DNA from: Pseudomaricurvus sp. HS19
GTDB taxonomy: Bacteria > Pseudomonadota > Gammaproteobacteria > Pseudomonadales > Cellvibrionaceae
Length of the DNA stretch: 64,000 nt
Direction of reading: 5' to 3'
NCBI RefSeq assembly: GCF_009857815.1
Contig: NZ_WVVW01000002.1
Location: 248,001-312,000, forward strand
Part shown: piece by piece, positions 46,535 through 58,869 of the stretch
Layout of the letters: each line of letters starts with the position of its first letter
Numbering within the stretch: position 1 is the stretch's first letter
The notes under the pieces: model-generated
The model's input: the letters and a program-made list of their open reading frames with translations, nothing else
What the model was told of the DNA's origin: nothing
Databases searched by the model: none
Made by a program: the position numbers and the translations under genes

Positions 46535-46548
46535 GAAACGTACGTTTA
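46535..46548. promoter_or_regulatory. PsrA-like operator upstream of the FadL-type gene
   Basis: GAAAC-GTAC-GTTTA, containing the perfect 12-bp palindrome AAACGTACGTTT (46536-46547). It lies about 66-79 bp before the porin start. PsrA of Pseudomonas binds G/CAAAC-N2-4-GTTTG/C and is released by long-chain fatty acids. The last base differs from that pattern. Confidence 0.5.
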
Positions 46549-46656
46549 ATACGCTTGTGTGGATACTAACACGGCCGCCACGCAGCACCACCTTTTTCGA
46601 TCACTTTTCACACACAATGTTCACAAAAACCCGCACAACCGCTGTAACCGGACAAT

Positions 46657-46682
46657 AAAAAACCCCGCAGTGCGGGGTTTTT
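46657..46682. terminator. Rho gene terminator, usable from both strands
   Basis: Hairpin CCCCGCAGTGCGGGG with six A residues before and five T residues after. It follows the rho stop on the minus strand by about 50 bp. Confidence 0.85.
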
Positions 46683-46733
46683 GGGGCCGGCGACAGGGAC
46701 AACCGGCAGGATCTGCAGCGTGCTGCGCAGCGC

Positions 46734-47993
46734 TTACTTGCGCTTCATGGAGAGGAAGAACTCATCGTTGGTCTTGTGATCCTTGAGTTTATCCACCAGG
46801 AACTCGGTAGCGGATACATCTTCCATATCGTTCAACAGCTTGCGCAGGATCCACACCCGCTGCAGCTCATCTTCACGCATCAGCAGGTCTTCACGGCGCG
46901 TGCCGGACTTGCGGATATTGATGGCCGGGTAGACACGCTTCTCGGCGATCTTGCGATCCAGGTGCAGCTCCTGGTTACCGGTACCCTTGAACTCTTCGAA
47001 GATAACCTCATCCATTTTGGAGCCGGTTTCCACCAGTGCAGTAGCGACAATGGAGAGACTGCCGCCCTCTTCGATGTTACGGGCAGCACCGAAGAAACGC
47101 TTGGGGCGCTCCAGCGCGTGTGCGTCCACACCACCGGTCAGCACCTTGCCTGACGAGGGCACGATGGTGTTGTAGGCACGGGCCAGACGGGTAATCGAAT
47201 CCAGCAGGATGATCACATCCTTCTTGTGCTCTACCAGGCGCTTGGCCTTCTCAATCACCATTTCAGCCACCTGCACGTGACGGGCGGGCGGCTCGTCGAA
47301 GGTGGAGGCGACCACTTCGCCGCGCACCGAGCGCTGCATCTCGGTCACCTCTTCCGGACGCTCGTCGATCAGCAGTACGATCAGGTAGCACTCCGGATTG
47401 TTGCGGGTAATCGCCTGGGCGATGTTCTGCATCATGATGGTTTTACCGGCCTTCGGCGGTGCCACGATCAGGCCGCGCTGGCCTTTGCCGATCGGTGCGA
47501 TCAGGTCGATGATACGACCGGTGAGATCTTCGGTAGAACCATTACCGGCTTCCAGCACCAGACGCTCATTGGGGAACAGCGGCGTCAGGTTCTCAAACAG
47601 GATCTTGTTCTTGGAGTTCTCCGGCTTGTCAAAGTTAATGTCGTTAACCTTGAGCATGGCAAAGTAACGCTCGCCATCTTTGGGCGGGCGGATCTTGCCG
47701 GAGATGGTGTCACCGGTGCGCAGGTTGAAGCGGCGAATCTGGCTGGGTGATACGTAGATATCGTCGGGACCAGCCAGGAAGGAGCTGTCGGCTGATCGCA
47801 GGAAACCGAAACCGTCCTGCAGGATTTCCAGTACACCATCGCCATAGATATCCTCGCCGCTTTTTGCGTGGCGCTTGAGAATATTGAAGATGATGTCCTG
47901 TTTGCGGGAGCGGGCCAGACTTTCCATGCCCATATCTTTGGCGATAGTAATCAGCTCTTCGATGGGCTTTGTTTTCAGATCAGTAAGGTTCAT
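46734..47993 (-). CDS. rho: Transcription termination factor Rho
   Basis: 419 residues, the usual length. N-terminal helical and cold-shock-like RNA-binding domain ([35 protein letters not shown]), then the ATPase with Walker [16 protein letters not shown], Walker [17 protein letters not shown] and the Q and R loops near [26 protein letters not shown]. It ends Rho-dependent transcripts. Confidence 0.98.
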   Translation of the reverse strand: MNLTDLKTKPIEELITIAKDMGMESLARSRKQDIIFNILKRHAKSGEDIYGDGVLEILQDGFGFLRSADSSFLAGPDDIYVSPSQIRRFNLRTGDTISGKIRPPKDGERYFAMLKVNDINFDKPENSKNKILFENLTPLFPNERLVLEAGNGSTEDLTGRIIDLIAPIGKGQRGLIVAPPKAGKTIMMQNIAQAITRNNPECYLIVLLIDERPEEVTEMQRSVRGEVVASTFDEPPARHVQVAEMVIEKAKRLVEHKKDVIILLDSITRLARAYNTIVPSSGKVLTGGVDAHALERPKRFFGAARNIEEGGSLSIVATALVETGSKMDEVIFEEFKGTGNQELHLDRKIAEKRVYPAINIRKSGTRREDLLMREDELQRVWILRKLLNDMEDVSATEFLVDKLKDHKTNDEFFLSMKRK

Positions 47994-48464
47994 AGGCTCT
48001 TGAGATGTAGGGGGGTTGGGGCTGGTGGGGGTTGGGGCCGGACGACACGACGCTCGAGCTGGGGCTGGCGCCCACCGTGGTTAATTGCGGTAACGGGTTT
48101 GCGGTTTACCTTATCAACTTCAAGTCTGTTTTATTTCAGCCTGAGGCCGGCAACAGCCCGGGCACGCAACAGGTGCAGAACTTCGCCAATCATTAGCTGA
48201 TTAGAAATCGTACAAGAAGAATCGGGAATTACTTGGCCAAGCCTGCTGTTGGACCAACACTTGATGCACAGTAACGGGCGCTTAAGAGTAGGATCAGGGC
48301 GGGTGTTTTTTTGAAATTACCATCCACTGATGGGCAGGACTGTTGGCCAGACGACCAATTGATAGCGGCGAGTATAACGGCAAATTCCCGGCTGTGCAAA
48401 ATTAAATCAGAGCGGCCGGAAAGTGGCAGGAACAGGGCCGGAAGCCCTGTTCCTGAAGCGGCTG
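47994..48464 (-). other. Rho leader and trxA-rho intergenic region
   Basis: 470 bp without a protein gene. The rho-proximal part is C-rich and unstructured-looking on the minus strand (many CCCC and CCAGCCCC stretches), which suits autoregulation by Rho binding; the distal part is AT-rich and likely holds the promoter. A perfect 12-bp inverted repeat at 48427-48455 (CAGGAACAGGGC/GCCCTGTTCCTG) lies just past the trxA stop and may end that transcript. Confidence 0.5.
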
Positions 48465-48791
48465 TCAGAGACTGCCGTTCACGAACTCAACCAGCTGGGC
48501 TTTGGAGAGCGCACCAACCTTGGTGGCTTCCGCTGCACCGCCCTTGAAAATAATCAGGGTCGGGATACCGCGAATGTTGAACTTGGCGGGAGTCTCCTGG
48601 TTGGCATCCACATCCATTTTGCAGATTTTTACCTTACCGTCGTACTCGCTGGACAACTCATCCAGAACCGGGGCGATCATTTTGCATGGACCACACCATT
48701 CGGCCCAGAAATCGACCAGGACCGGGCCTTCGGCTTGCAATACTTCAGCTTCGAAGCTGGCATCGGTTACATGCACGATGCTGTTACTCAT
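48465..48791 (-). CDS. trxA: Thioredoxin TrxA
   Basis: 108 residues. The redox site is [18 protein letters not shown], and the conserved cis-proline is in [11 protein letters not shown]. It reduces disulfides in the cytoplasm. It stands upstream of rho, an order found in many gammaproteobacteria. Confidence 0.98.
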   Translation of the reverse strand: MSNSIVHVTDASFEAEVLQAEGPVLVDFWAEWCGPCKMIAPVLDELSSEYDGKVKICKMDVDANQETPAKFNIRGIPTLIIFKGGAAEATKVGALSKAQLVEFVNGSL

Positions 48792-48945
48792 AACGGTTCT
48801 CCTGAGAGTGGCGGATTCGCAGAGCGCAGGAAAGCGCCCCTGAAAAGCGGATAGTGACGCTGAATGATAAAGACTGCGCCCCCAACACTCAAGCCTGACC
48901 GGGTGCTGAAGCCTGCGACACAGCCTGCGCAGGCACTACAGCGCC

Positions 48946-51381
<2,436 letters not shown>

Positions 51382-51523
51382 GAACAGAACAGGAACCGGA
51401 CTCTCGTCAGCCCCGGGGCCGAGCTGTTGGCGGCAACAGGTTGCAGCAGGTGGATTGACATTCCCTTGTCCAAACTTGGCTCCCGGACACCAGTAAAAAT
51501 CTTGCGGCTCTTCCCCCGGCGAA

Positions 51524-52672
51524 TTATTCGGCGCAGAGGAACGCTGACAATACCTCATTCAGATAACGCTGGCCAAGCGACGAGGTGGCAATCCGGCCTT
51601 CATCGGCCACCACCAGACCTCGCTCGCACAGTTCCCCGTAAACCCCCGCCACCTGCGACCAGGGCAAGCCGGTACGCTCGCCAAACAGGCGCCGCTCCAC
51701 GCCGTCACAGAGGCGCAGCGCATTCATCATAAACTCCAGCGCCAGCTCGTCGGCGTCCACCGGCTCAGCCGCCGCCAGGCCACTTTCATCACGCTGCAGG
51801 TAATGTTGGGGCAGGCGGGTCATGCGGGTGCGCTCGATCCGCCCGGGTTGCGGCCAGGTAATCTTGCCATGGGCTCCGGCACCGATACCCAGGTAATCAC
51901 CGAACTGCCAGTAATTCAGGTTGTGCTGACTGCGGCGCCCGTCACGGGCAAACGCGGATACCTCGTACTGCTGCAGTCCCGCCTGTGCCAGGATGGCCTC
52001 GCCAGCCTGCTGGATATCCGCCAGGGTGTCATCCTCGGGCAGCAGCGGCGGACGCCGGTAAAACTCGGTGTTGGGCTCGATGGTGAGCTGATACCAGGAG
52101 AGGTGCTCCGGCCGCAGCGCCAGCGCCTGCTGCAGGTCTGCGCAGGCATCGGCGGGGGTCTGGCCCGGCAGGCCATGCATCAGGTCGATATTGAGGTTAT
52201 CGAAACCGGCCTCCCGCGCCATGGCCACCGCCCGCACCGCTTCGCCGGCGGAGTGTATCCGTCCCAGCTGTTGCAGGTGCAGGTCACTGAAGCTCTGCAC
52301 GCCAATGGAGAGACGGTTGACCCCAGCGGCACGAAAACCGCGGAACTTCTCCTGTTCGAAGGTGCCGGGGTTGGCCTCCATGGTGATCTCGGCCCCGGTC
52401 TCGAAGCCAATATGACGCTCTGCTGCCGCCAGCACCTCACCAATGGCCGCAGGCGAAAACAGGCTCGGCGTGCCGCCGCCGAAGAAGACCGAATGCAGAC
52501 GCCGCCCCTGCACCGCCGGCAAACTCTGCTGCAGGTCTGCCAGCAGGCGCTGCACGTATTCAGCCTCAGGCAGGTCGTCGCCCGCGCGGTGGGAATTGAA
52601 GTCACAGTAGGGGCATTTGCGCACACACCAGGGGATGTGCACATAGAGTGAAAGAGGCGGTAAAACGAGCAT
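51524..52672 (-). CDS. hemW: HemW-like radical SAM protein (heme chaperone)
   Basis: 382 residues from an ATG giving LVLPPLSLYVHIPWC. The iron-sulfur cysteines are C16, C20 and C23 (CVRKCPYC), and GGGTPSLF, MEANPGTF, SIGVQSF and DLMHGLPGQT are family motifs. The cysteine arrangement matches HemW rather than true coproporphyrinogen oxidase HemN (CNSFCLYC-type plus extra C). An in-frame extension to 52801 is rejected as it overlaps rdgB. Confidence 0.92.
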   Translation of the reverse strand: MLVLPPLSLYVHIPWCVRKCPYCDFNSHRAGDDLPEAEYVQRLLADLQQSLPAVQGRRLHSVFFGGGTPSLFSPAAIGEVLAAAERHIGFETGAEITMEANPGTFEQEKFRGFRAAGVNRLSIGVQSFSDLHLQQLGRIHSAGEAVRAVAMAREAGFDNLNIDLMHGLPGQTPADACADLQQALALRPEHLSWYQLTIEPNTEFYRRPPLLPEDDTLADIQQAGEAILAQAGLQQYEVSAFARDGRRSQHNLNYWQFGDYLGIGAGAHGKITWPQPGRIERTRMTRLPQHYLQRDESGLAAAEPVDADELALEFMMNALRLCDGVERRLFGERTGLPWSQVAGVYGELCERGLVVADEGRIATSSLGQRYLNEVLSAFLCAE

Positions 52673-52695
52673 AACAGTCCCGCGGCTCAGGCCGT

Positions 52696-53313
52696 TTATA
52701 CGCCGTAGCGCGCCGTCAGCTGCTGCAACATTTGCTGCATGGCACGCCCGCGGTGACTGATACGGTTCTTCTCTTCCTTGGGGAGCTGTGCCGAGCTGCA
52801 ATCCAGTTCCGGCACAAAGAACAGCGGGTCATAGCCGAAGCCACCCTCCCCCGCCACCTCGTGCAGGATACGCCCCTCCCAGCTGCCCTGGCAGATCAAC
52901 GGGGTGGGGTCGTTGGCATGCCGCATAAACACCAGCACACACTGGAAACGGGCGCTGCGCTCTTCGGTGGCCAGCCCCGCCAGGGCATTGATCAGCTTGC
53001 GGTTGTTGGCCGCATCCTTGTCTTCACCATCAACGCCGGCATAGCGGGATGAGTAGATACCCGGCTCTCCGCCCAGTGCATCCACTTCCAGCCCGGAGTC
53101 GTCTGCCAGTGCCGGCAAACCGGTCAGGCGGGCGGCATGACGGGCCTTGAGTATGGCATTTTCCACAAAGCTGAGCCCGGTTTCGTCGGCATCCGCCACA
53201 CCCAGTTCGGATTGCGCCACCACCTCGCAGGCGAGGGGCTGCAGCAGCTGCTGAAACTCCCGCAGTTTGCCGGCATTACCACTGGCCAGCACCAGCTTAG
53301 TCAGTTGTGTCAC
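52696..53313 (-). CDS. rdgB: XTP/dITP diphosphatase RdgB
   Basis: 205 residues starting at GTG. It removes non-canonical purine nucleotides such as ITP and XTP. Motifs: [18 protein letters not shown] at the N-terminus, [37 protein letters not shown] and [10 protein letters not shown]. Its first 17 bp overlap the upstream gene, suggesting translational coupling. Confidence 0.96.
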   Translation of the reverse strand: MTQLTKLVLASGNAGKLREFQQLLQPLACEVVAQSELGVADADETGLSFVENAILKARHAARLTGLPALADDSGLEVDALGGEPGIYSSRYAGVDGEDKDAANNRKLINALAGLATEERSARFQCVLVFMRHANDPTPLICQGSWEGRILHEVAGEGGFGYDPLFFVPELDCSSAQLPKEEKNRISHRGRAMQQMLQQLTARYGV

Positions 53314-53650
53314 GTTCTGTTACCTGCCATTCAACCACGGTTTCGGTACCGGCAAACTGCTTGCCGAAGTGACGCGCCAGCGCGAAACCGCAACCCCAAC
53401 CCGCGGCGATCACTAACGCCGTATCCAGGTTGAGCCCAAACTGAAACTGGCCTATGCCGAACAACAGCCCGCAGCCAGCAAGGAAGTTAATACCACCCCA
53501 GAGAATATTGGCCCGCGGGCTCGAGGGGCCCACACCGGGCGGTTTGGAAAAGGGGCTGGGAAAGCATTCGCCGCACAGGCCCTTCACCGAGTGGGGCACG
53601 CTGTTTACCAGCAGCGCGGCGCCGGCCATGTGGGCAAGATAGGTGAGCAT
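53297..53650 (-). CDS. Small membrane protein of an uncharacterised family
   Basis: 117 residues with three predicted membrane segments ([51 protein letters not shown]). A conserved loop reads [28 protein letters not shown], a pattern I have seen in small uncharacterised membrane proteins of several bacteria, with a cysteine pair. It overlaps rdgB by 17 bp and lies between DUF4426 and rdgB. Confidence 0.72.
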   Translation of the reverse strand: MLTYLAHMAGAALLVNSVPHSVKGLCGECFPSPFSKPPGVGPSSPRANILWGGINFLAGCGLLFGIGQFQFGLNLDTALVIAAGWGCGFALARHFGKQFAGTETVVEWQVTERDTTD

Positions 53651-53667
53651 GGTGCCTCCGACAGCAG

Positions 53668-54129
53668 TCAGTCGCGGTAGAGCTTGCGGTCAAAATTCAC
53701 GTCGTAGCGCTTGCCGTCCAGCTCCACCAGAAAGTGGAAGTGCAGCACCTCATCGGCATCCAGCCGCAGGGGGGCCAGATAGTAGACCGCCCCTTTCTCG
53801 TGTATTTCGGTGAACTGCAGCGTCTTTTTCTGCTGCATCAGGTTGCTGACCTCACCGCTCAATTTGACCGGCAGGCCACCGGACGCTGTCTCGCCACGCA
53901 CCACCGCCACATTCACCAGCATCTGGTTAGCGGCGCGCTTGAAGTTGTAGGTGGCGGCCACCTCCGGCTGCAGGAAGCTGCTGTTAAACACCGTGTGCAA
54001 CACCCGCACATCACCGAACTGCGTATAGACCTGCTGCTCCCGGGCCTCCTCCTGCGCCTGGGACGGCAGCGCCAGCAACAACAGGGCAGCTGCAGCAATG
54101 TGCAAAATATGATGGGTAAAGCGGGCCAT
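53668..54129 (-). CDS. DUF4426 family periplasmic protein
   Basis: 153 residues with a signal peptide (IAAAALLLLALPSQAQE) and a beta-rich domain: GDVRVLHTVFNSSFLQPEVAATYNFKRA, then LVNVAVVRG and ending YDVNFDRKLYRD. DUF4426 proteins sit next to metW/metX in Pseudomonas as here. No function is known. Confidence 0.85.
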   Translation of the reverse strand: MARFTHHILHIAAAALLLLALPSQAQEEAREQQVYTQFGDVRVLHTVFNSSFLQPEVAATYNFKRAANQMLVNVAVVRGETASGGLPVKLSGEVSNLMQQKKTLQFTEIHEKGAVYYLAPLRLDADEVLHFHFLVELDGKRYDVNFDRKLYRD

Positions 54130-54189
54130 GATCGTACCTCCCTGAGCCGGTTGCCGCAGTCCTGTACCGCGATAGCCAGAATATAGTTA

Positions 54190-54822
54190 TCAACGCCGGG
54201 TGAGATGGTAGATGGCCGTTTCGCCAAACAGGTTCGGACGCGTCTCTTTCAGAAAGCGGCTGAACGGCCCCTCGGCCACCACCTGACGCTGCAGGATGGT
54301 GATCTGCAACTCGCGGCACAGCACTTCGAAATCGCGGAAGGTGCAGAAATGGATATTGGGCGTATCGTACCATTCATAGGGTAGCAGGTCGGAGACCGGC
54401 ATGCGGCCATTAAAGAACAGGTGCCAGCGCGCCCGCCAGTGACCGAAATTGGGGAAGGTGACGATACACTCCTTGCCCACCCGCAACATCTCTTCCAGTA
54501 CCCGGTGCGGCTCGCGCAGGGTCTGCAGCGCCTGGGTCATCACCACCGTGTCAAAACTGTTGTCGGCGAAGTTGGCGAGGCCCCGGTCGAGGTTCTGCTC
54601 CACTACGTTGAGACCACGGGCGATACAGGTGGTGATCTGCTCCGGGTCGATCTCCAGGCCGTAGCCGGTGACCTGTTTGTGATCCCGCAAACTGGCCAGC
54701 AGCGTACCGTCGCCGCAGCCGAGGTCGAGTACCCGTGAGCCGCCGGCAATCCACTCCTGGATCACCGACAGGTCAATGCGCAGGTCGCCGACGAAGGTGT
54801 TGTTGGAGACAACCGCAGTCAT
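54190..54822 (-). CDS. metW: Methionine biosynthesis protein MetW
   Basis: 210 residues, class I SAM methyltransferase fold: [17 protein letters not shown] is the SAM site and [20 protein letters not shown] follows. MetW pairs with MetX in homoserine activation. It overlaps metX by 4 bp (ATGA). Confidence 0.96.
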   Translation of the reverse strand: MTAVVSNNTFVGDLRIDLSVIQEWIAGGSRVLDLGCGDGTLLASLRDHKQVTGYGLEIDPEQITTCIARGLNVVEQNLDRGLANFADNSFDTVVMTQALQTLREPHRVLEEMLRVGKECIVTFPNFGHWRARWHLFFNGRMPVSDLLPYEWYDTPNIHFCTFRDFEVLCRELQITILQRQVVAEGPFSRFLKETRPNLFGETAIYHLTRR

Positions 54823-55964
54823 GACAACTCAATCCCCTGCATGAAGGCCTGAAACAGGCGGTAGTAGCGCTCAATGGGCATCAGGAAAGCGTCATGCCCG
54901 TAGGCGGTATCCACTTCGGCGTAACTGACCTGCTTGCTGGCACCCACCAGTGCATCAACAATTTCCCGCGAACGCTGTGGCGAGAAGCGCCAGTCAGTGG
55001 TGAAGGAGACCACCAGAAAACGGCACTGGGCGCGGCTGAAAGCCTCCACCGCATCGTCATCGTACTCCCGCGCCAGGTCAAAGTAGTCCAGCGCCTGCGT
55101 CATCAGGATGTAGGTATTGGCATCAAAACTGTCGGAGAAGACATCGCCCTGGTGACGCAGGTAGCTCTGGATCTGGAACTCCACCGGCTCCTCAATCCCC
55201 TGCGCAAAGCTGCCGGAACGGATCTCACGGCCAAACTTCTCCCCCATGCCATCGTCGGAGAGGTAGGTGATATGGCCGATCATGCGCGCCACGGCCAACC
55301 CCTCCTTGGGGTAGGTGTCATGGCTCAGGTAATCACCATCGCAAAATTTCGGGTCCGACATAATCGCCTGACGGGCAGTCTCGTTGAAGGCGATATTCTG
55401 CGCCGAGAGTTTCATGGCCGAGGCCATCACCACACAGTGACGCACCCGCTCCGGGTACTCCAGCGCCCAGCGCATGGCCTGCATACCACCGAGGCTGCCG
55501 CCGATCACCGCCGCCCACTGTTCAATGCCCAGGCGATCCGCCAGGCGCGCCTGCGAGTGCACCCAGTCGCGCACCCGCAACATGGGAAAGTCCTTGCCCC
55601 AGGCCTTGCCGGTCTGCGGGTTGATACTGCGCGGTCCGGTGGAGCCGTGACAACCGCCGAGGTTGTTCAGCGACACCACAAAGAAGCGGTTGGTATCGAT
55701 AGGTTTACCGGGGCCGATATAGGCATCCCACCAGCCGGGCTTGCGATCTTCGGCACTGTGGTAGCCAGCGGCGTGATGGTGGCCCGAGAGGGCGTGGCAA
55801 ATCAGTACGGCGTTGGACTTGCTGGCATTGAGGGTGCCGTAGGTCTCGACCACCAGCTGGTAACTCTCCAGCGTGCGCCCACAGGCAAGCTGCAGCGGTT
55901 GGTCAAACTGCAGGGTCTGGGGAACCACCACTCCTACGGAGTCCGGTGCGTGAATGTCAGCCAT
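54819..55964 (-). CDS. metX: Homoserine O-acyltransferase MetX
   Basis: 380 residues from ATG at 55964. Alpha/beta hydrolase that activates homoserine for methionine synthesis. The nucleophile lies in [13 protein letters not shown], the acid in TDWRFSP, and the histidine in [11 protein letters not shown]. Pseudomonas relatives use succinyl-CoA, others acetyl-CoA; the acyl donor cannot be set here. Translationally coupled to metW. The hairpin upstream (55995-56014) is GC-rich, but I could not support a SAM riboswitch. Confidence 0.95.
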   Translation of the reverse strand: MADIHAPDSVGVVVPQTLQFDQPLQLACGRTLESYQLVVETYGTLNASKSNAVLICHALSGHHHAAGYHSAEDRKPGWWDAYIGPGKPIDTNRFFVVSLNNLGGCHGSTGPRSINPQTGKAWGKDFPMLRVRDWVHSQARLADRLGIEQWAAVIGGSLGGMQAMRWALEYPERVRHCVVMASAMKLSAQNIAFNETARQAIMSDPKFCDGDYLSHDTYPKEGLAVARMIGHITYLSDDGMGEKFGREIRSGSFAQGIEEPVEFQIQSYLRHQGDVFSDSFDANTYILMTQALDYFDLAREYDDDAVEAFSRAQCRFLVVSFTTDWRFSPQRSREIVDALVGASKQVSYAEVDTAYGHDAFLMPIERYYRLFQAFMQGIELS

Positions 55965-56077
55965 CGGGATACCAGTGACAGAAAGGGCGAAATGGCCGCC
56001 GGCAAGGCGGCGGCGGGCAATGGAGCGCAAGTCTAAGGATCAGGCTGCGCTCCTGCAAGCCTTGAACGGGGACAACC

Positions 56078-58030
56078 TCAGGCGAGGCTGGCGCCGTCCG
56101 GCAGGGGCGCCGCCGGGGTGGCCTGCGCACTGGTGATAATGTGGTCCAGTTCGCTCAGCGCCGCTTCCTGCACCGCCAGCTCCTGCTTCAGTTCCTGCAC
56201 CCTGGCCCACTGCTCACTGCGCTGCTGGCGCAGCTGGGTCATCTGCTTGAGGTAGCTGTCCAAGGTCTCCTTCTGCTGCTCGGTCTCCTGCAGCATGGGG
56301 GTCATGGCGGATTCCACCCAACCGTCCAGCTTCTCCTGCAGCTGGTTGTTGATGGTACGCACCTCCTGACCGAGAGTGTGCATAAAGCGTGCGGCGCGGT
56401 GACGACGCAGGCCCAGCATGGTCACCAGTGAGCGGCGGAACTCCCGCGCCTGCTGCTCCAGCAATCCCAGCTGTCGCTGGTAGGGCTGCAGGTCAAAGCG
56501 GCGGGCCAGGGCCTCCTGCGGATTGCGGCGGTGATAACGGGCATTTTCGTATATGCGCAACAGCGACTCATTGGCGGCCTGCACCTCCAGCCGCAAGCGG
56601 TCACTGCGTTGGTGCAACTGCTCAAAAAATTTGCCCAGCACCCGACCCAAGCCGACGAAGGTCCAGCTTTTCAGCATCTCTTCGTAAGTGGCGTTGATCA
56701 GCCCCTCCAGATGGAAGGCCGCCATGGGTACACGCATGGCTTCACAGCGCCGCTCCAGCTCCCGCTGGTAGGCGCGCAGGTCCAGAGACTGGCGACGGTA
56801 GAGCTGGTGCAGGTGGCGCACCTGCTGCCGCAGGCTGTTGATCTGCGCCGCCGACTGCGCCGGACTGTCGAGCACCTTGCGCAACTGTTCGCGCTCCTGG
56901 CGGGCACGCTCCAGCCGCTCTTTCATCAGCTTGCGGGTGTTCTGCATGACCTGAATGGCATCCGTCACCTGCACGCTGCTGCTCAGGTGTTCCTGATTGC
57001 GGATTAACTGCTGAGCCAGCTGCTGCTCTATCTGTGGCAGGTGGCTGAACTGCAACAGTTCCTCGTTGGGCTGCTGCTGCGCCTGCAGGGCCTGGCGCGC
57101 CGACAGGGTCAGAACCTGATCCTCGCTCATGCGCAGGGCGCGGGCAGTACTGGCCCGTACATTGGCAGAGACCTGTGCCTGATCGCCGCTGGCCTCTCCC
57201 CAGAGGTTGTCCATCTTATTGAGCAGTACCAGTACGCGCTCCGGTGTCTCCTCCGCCATGGGCTTGATGTGGTCGCGCCAGATCTGGGTGTCAGAGGCCG
57301 ACAAGCCGATATCCGCCGCCAGCATAAAGAGAATGGAATCGGCGTCGGGCAGGTTGCTCAGTGTCAGTTCCGGCTCGTTACCCAACACATTGAGGCCGGG
57401 GGTATCCAGCAGCCGCAGGCCGTGGCGCAACAGCGGATGGTCCATGTTGAGCAGGGCGTGACGCCAGGCCGGGATCTCCCACAAACCATCGCTGGCCGCC
57501 TTCAGGTGACCGAGATCAAAGCCGAGGGCGTGAGCCTCTTCGGTGGTGACCCGCTTCACCTGCGCCAGACGCTGCAGCGCCGCCGCCAGCGCCGTGGGAT
57601 CACTGCTGTCCAGCGGCACGCTGACCCAGTGTTTGGGGATGCGACGGAAGCTGGTCAGGGTTGCCGAGGAGCGCCGGGTCTCTATAGGCAGCAGGCGCAG
57701 GACATTGGCCTGCTCCAGGGGGTCGTAATAAATTTCGGTGGGGCACATGGTGGTGCGCCCGGGGCCGGAGGGCAGCAACTTGCAGTCGTACTGGGGATAG
57801 AGCAACGCGTTGATTAATTCGGTTTTGCCACGCGACACCTCCCCCACCAACACCAGCAGGAAGCTGTCGCTGTTAAGGGTCTGCAACGCCTGACGCAGGC
57901 AGCGCAGGGCTGTCGCATCGGCCGGCTGGTAGGTTTTATACCAGCACAGGAAAGCACTCAGCTGCGTGCTGAGCGACGATTTCCAGCGGACATAATCCGC
58001 CATCTGTCGATAAAAAGACTGTACATCCAC
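56078..58030 (-). CDS. Dynamin-like GTPase
   Basis: 650 residues starting at GTG with GAGGTG. The GTPase domain has G1 GEVSRGKT (63-70), a G2-type PTEI, G3 DTPG (209-212) and G4 NKMD (271-274). The rest is long coiled coil typical of dynamin stalks, and a hydrophobic patch near SWTFVGLGRVLGKFF could be a membrane paddle. Bacterial dynamin-like proteins remodel membranes or respond to membrane stress. It sits between yggT and metX with no obvious paired gene. The role is unknown. Confidence 0.85.
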   Translation of the reverse strand: MDVQSFYRQMADYVRWKSSLSTQLSAFLCWYKTYQPADATALRCLRQALQTLNSDSFLLVLVGEVSRGKTELINALLYPQYDCKLLPSGPGRTTMCPTEIYYDPLEQANVLRLLPIETRRSSATLTSFRRIPKHWVSVPLDSSDPTALAAALQRLAQVKRVTTEEAHALGFDLGHLKAASDGLWEIPAWRHALLNMDHPLLRHGLRLLDTPGLNVLGNEPELTLSNLPDADSILFMLAADIGLSASDTQIWRDHIKPMAEETPERVLVLLNKMDNLWGEASGDQAQVSANVRASTARALRMSEDQVLTLSARQALQAQQQPNEELLQFSHLPQIEQQLAQQLIRNQEHLSSSVQVTDAIQVMQNTRKLMKERLERARQEREQLRKVLDSPAQSAAQINSLRQQVRHLHQLYRRQSLDLRAYQRELERRCEAMRVPMAAFHLEGLINATYEEMLKSWTFVGLGRVLGKFFEQLHQRSDRLRLEVQAANESLLRIYENARYHRRNPQEALARRFDLQPYQRQLGLLEQQAREFRRSLVTMLGLRRHRAARFMHTLGQEVRTINNQLQEKLDGWVESAMTPMLQETEQQKETLDSYLKQMTQLRQQRSEQWARVQELKQELAVQEAALSELDHIITSAQATPAAPLPDGASLA

Positions 58031-58195
58031 GCCATCACACCTCGGGGTTCCGCTCTCCGGCAGAATCTTTTTTCTGGTTATTTATTGTTGTTATTGTGAG
58101 CAGTGCCAGTTACCTGGCACGCAAGCCCTCTATTAAAACCCAACAATGGAGAAACGGAAAGGGTGCCAGAGGCAGGATTGGCAATCAGGGTGTGA

Positions 58196-58792
58196 TCAAA
58201 CCCCCACTACCAGCTGTGCAGCGCCACCGGCAAGACCCACGGCGGCGCCCAGGTGGCGCAGCAGAATCTGCACCACGCTGATGGCGAGAAACGCAAAAAT
58301 AGGTGAAATATCGATACCGCCAAGATCCGGCAGGATGCGACGGAACGGCGCCATCACAGGTTCCACCAGCTGCCGCACCAGCAGCAGCGCCGGGTGGCGG
58401 CTATGGGGTGCCACCCAACTGGCCACCACCATCACCACCAGGGTCCAGAAGTAGATATTGACCAACAGCGACAACACACCGATAACGCCCCACACTGCCA
58501 CGGTGAGCAGGCCGATAAAGCCCACCCCCAGCACCAGCGCGGTGGCCTCGATCAGTACCACCTGCACCAGCAGCGCCAATACCAGCGAAGCGACATCGAT
58601 ACCCATAACGCCGGGAATCAGCCGGCGCAACGGGATCAACAGGGGGTTGGTGGCCTTGACCACAAATTGCGACAGCGGATTGTAAAAGTCGGCCCGCGCC
58701 AGCTGCAGTAAAAACCGCAGCAACACGACGATCAGAAACAGTGATCCCAGTGTCTGTATCAGCAAGGTACCGATTTCCTGCATTGGCCCCAT
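58196..58792 (-). CDS. YggT family membrane protein
   Basis: 198 residues, two YggT units in tandem, each with a long hydrophobic helix and a FYNP or HPAL turn and proline-rich loop (NPLLIPLRRLIPGVMGIDVASL, VEPVMAPFRRILPDLGGIDISP). AAGGAG lies 6 bp before the ATG. YggT proteins are conserved next to proC and yggS; a role in osmotic balance has been suggested. Confidence 0.92.
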   Translation of the reverse strand: MGPMQEIGTLLIQTLGSLFLIVVLLRFLLQLARADFYNPLSQFVVKATNPLLIPLRRLIPGVMGIDVASLVLALLVQVVLIEATALVLGVGFIGLLTVAVWGVIGVLSLLVNIYFWTLVVMVVASWVAPHSRHPALLLVRQLVEPVMAPFRRILPDLGGIDISPIFAFLAISVVQILLRHLGAAVGLAGGAAQLVVGV

Positions 58793-58869
58793 CTTTATCT
58801 CCTTCCGAAAATGAATCCGTACCCCGGCGTAACTGGCCGGGGCCTGCGACTGCTCACTCAGATCGTGAC

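Noticed and set aside
55965-56077. SAM riboswitch before metX
   Set aside because: Only a GC-rich hairpin is seen; I could not make out the conserved core of any SAM riboswitch class.
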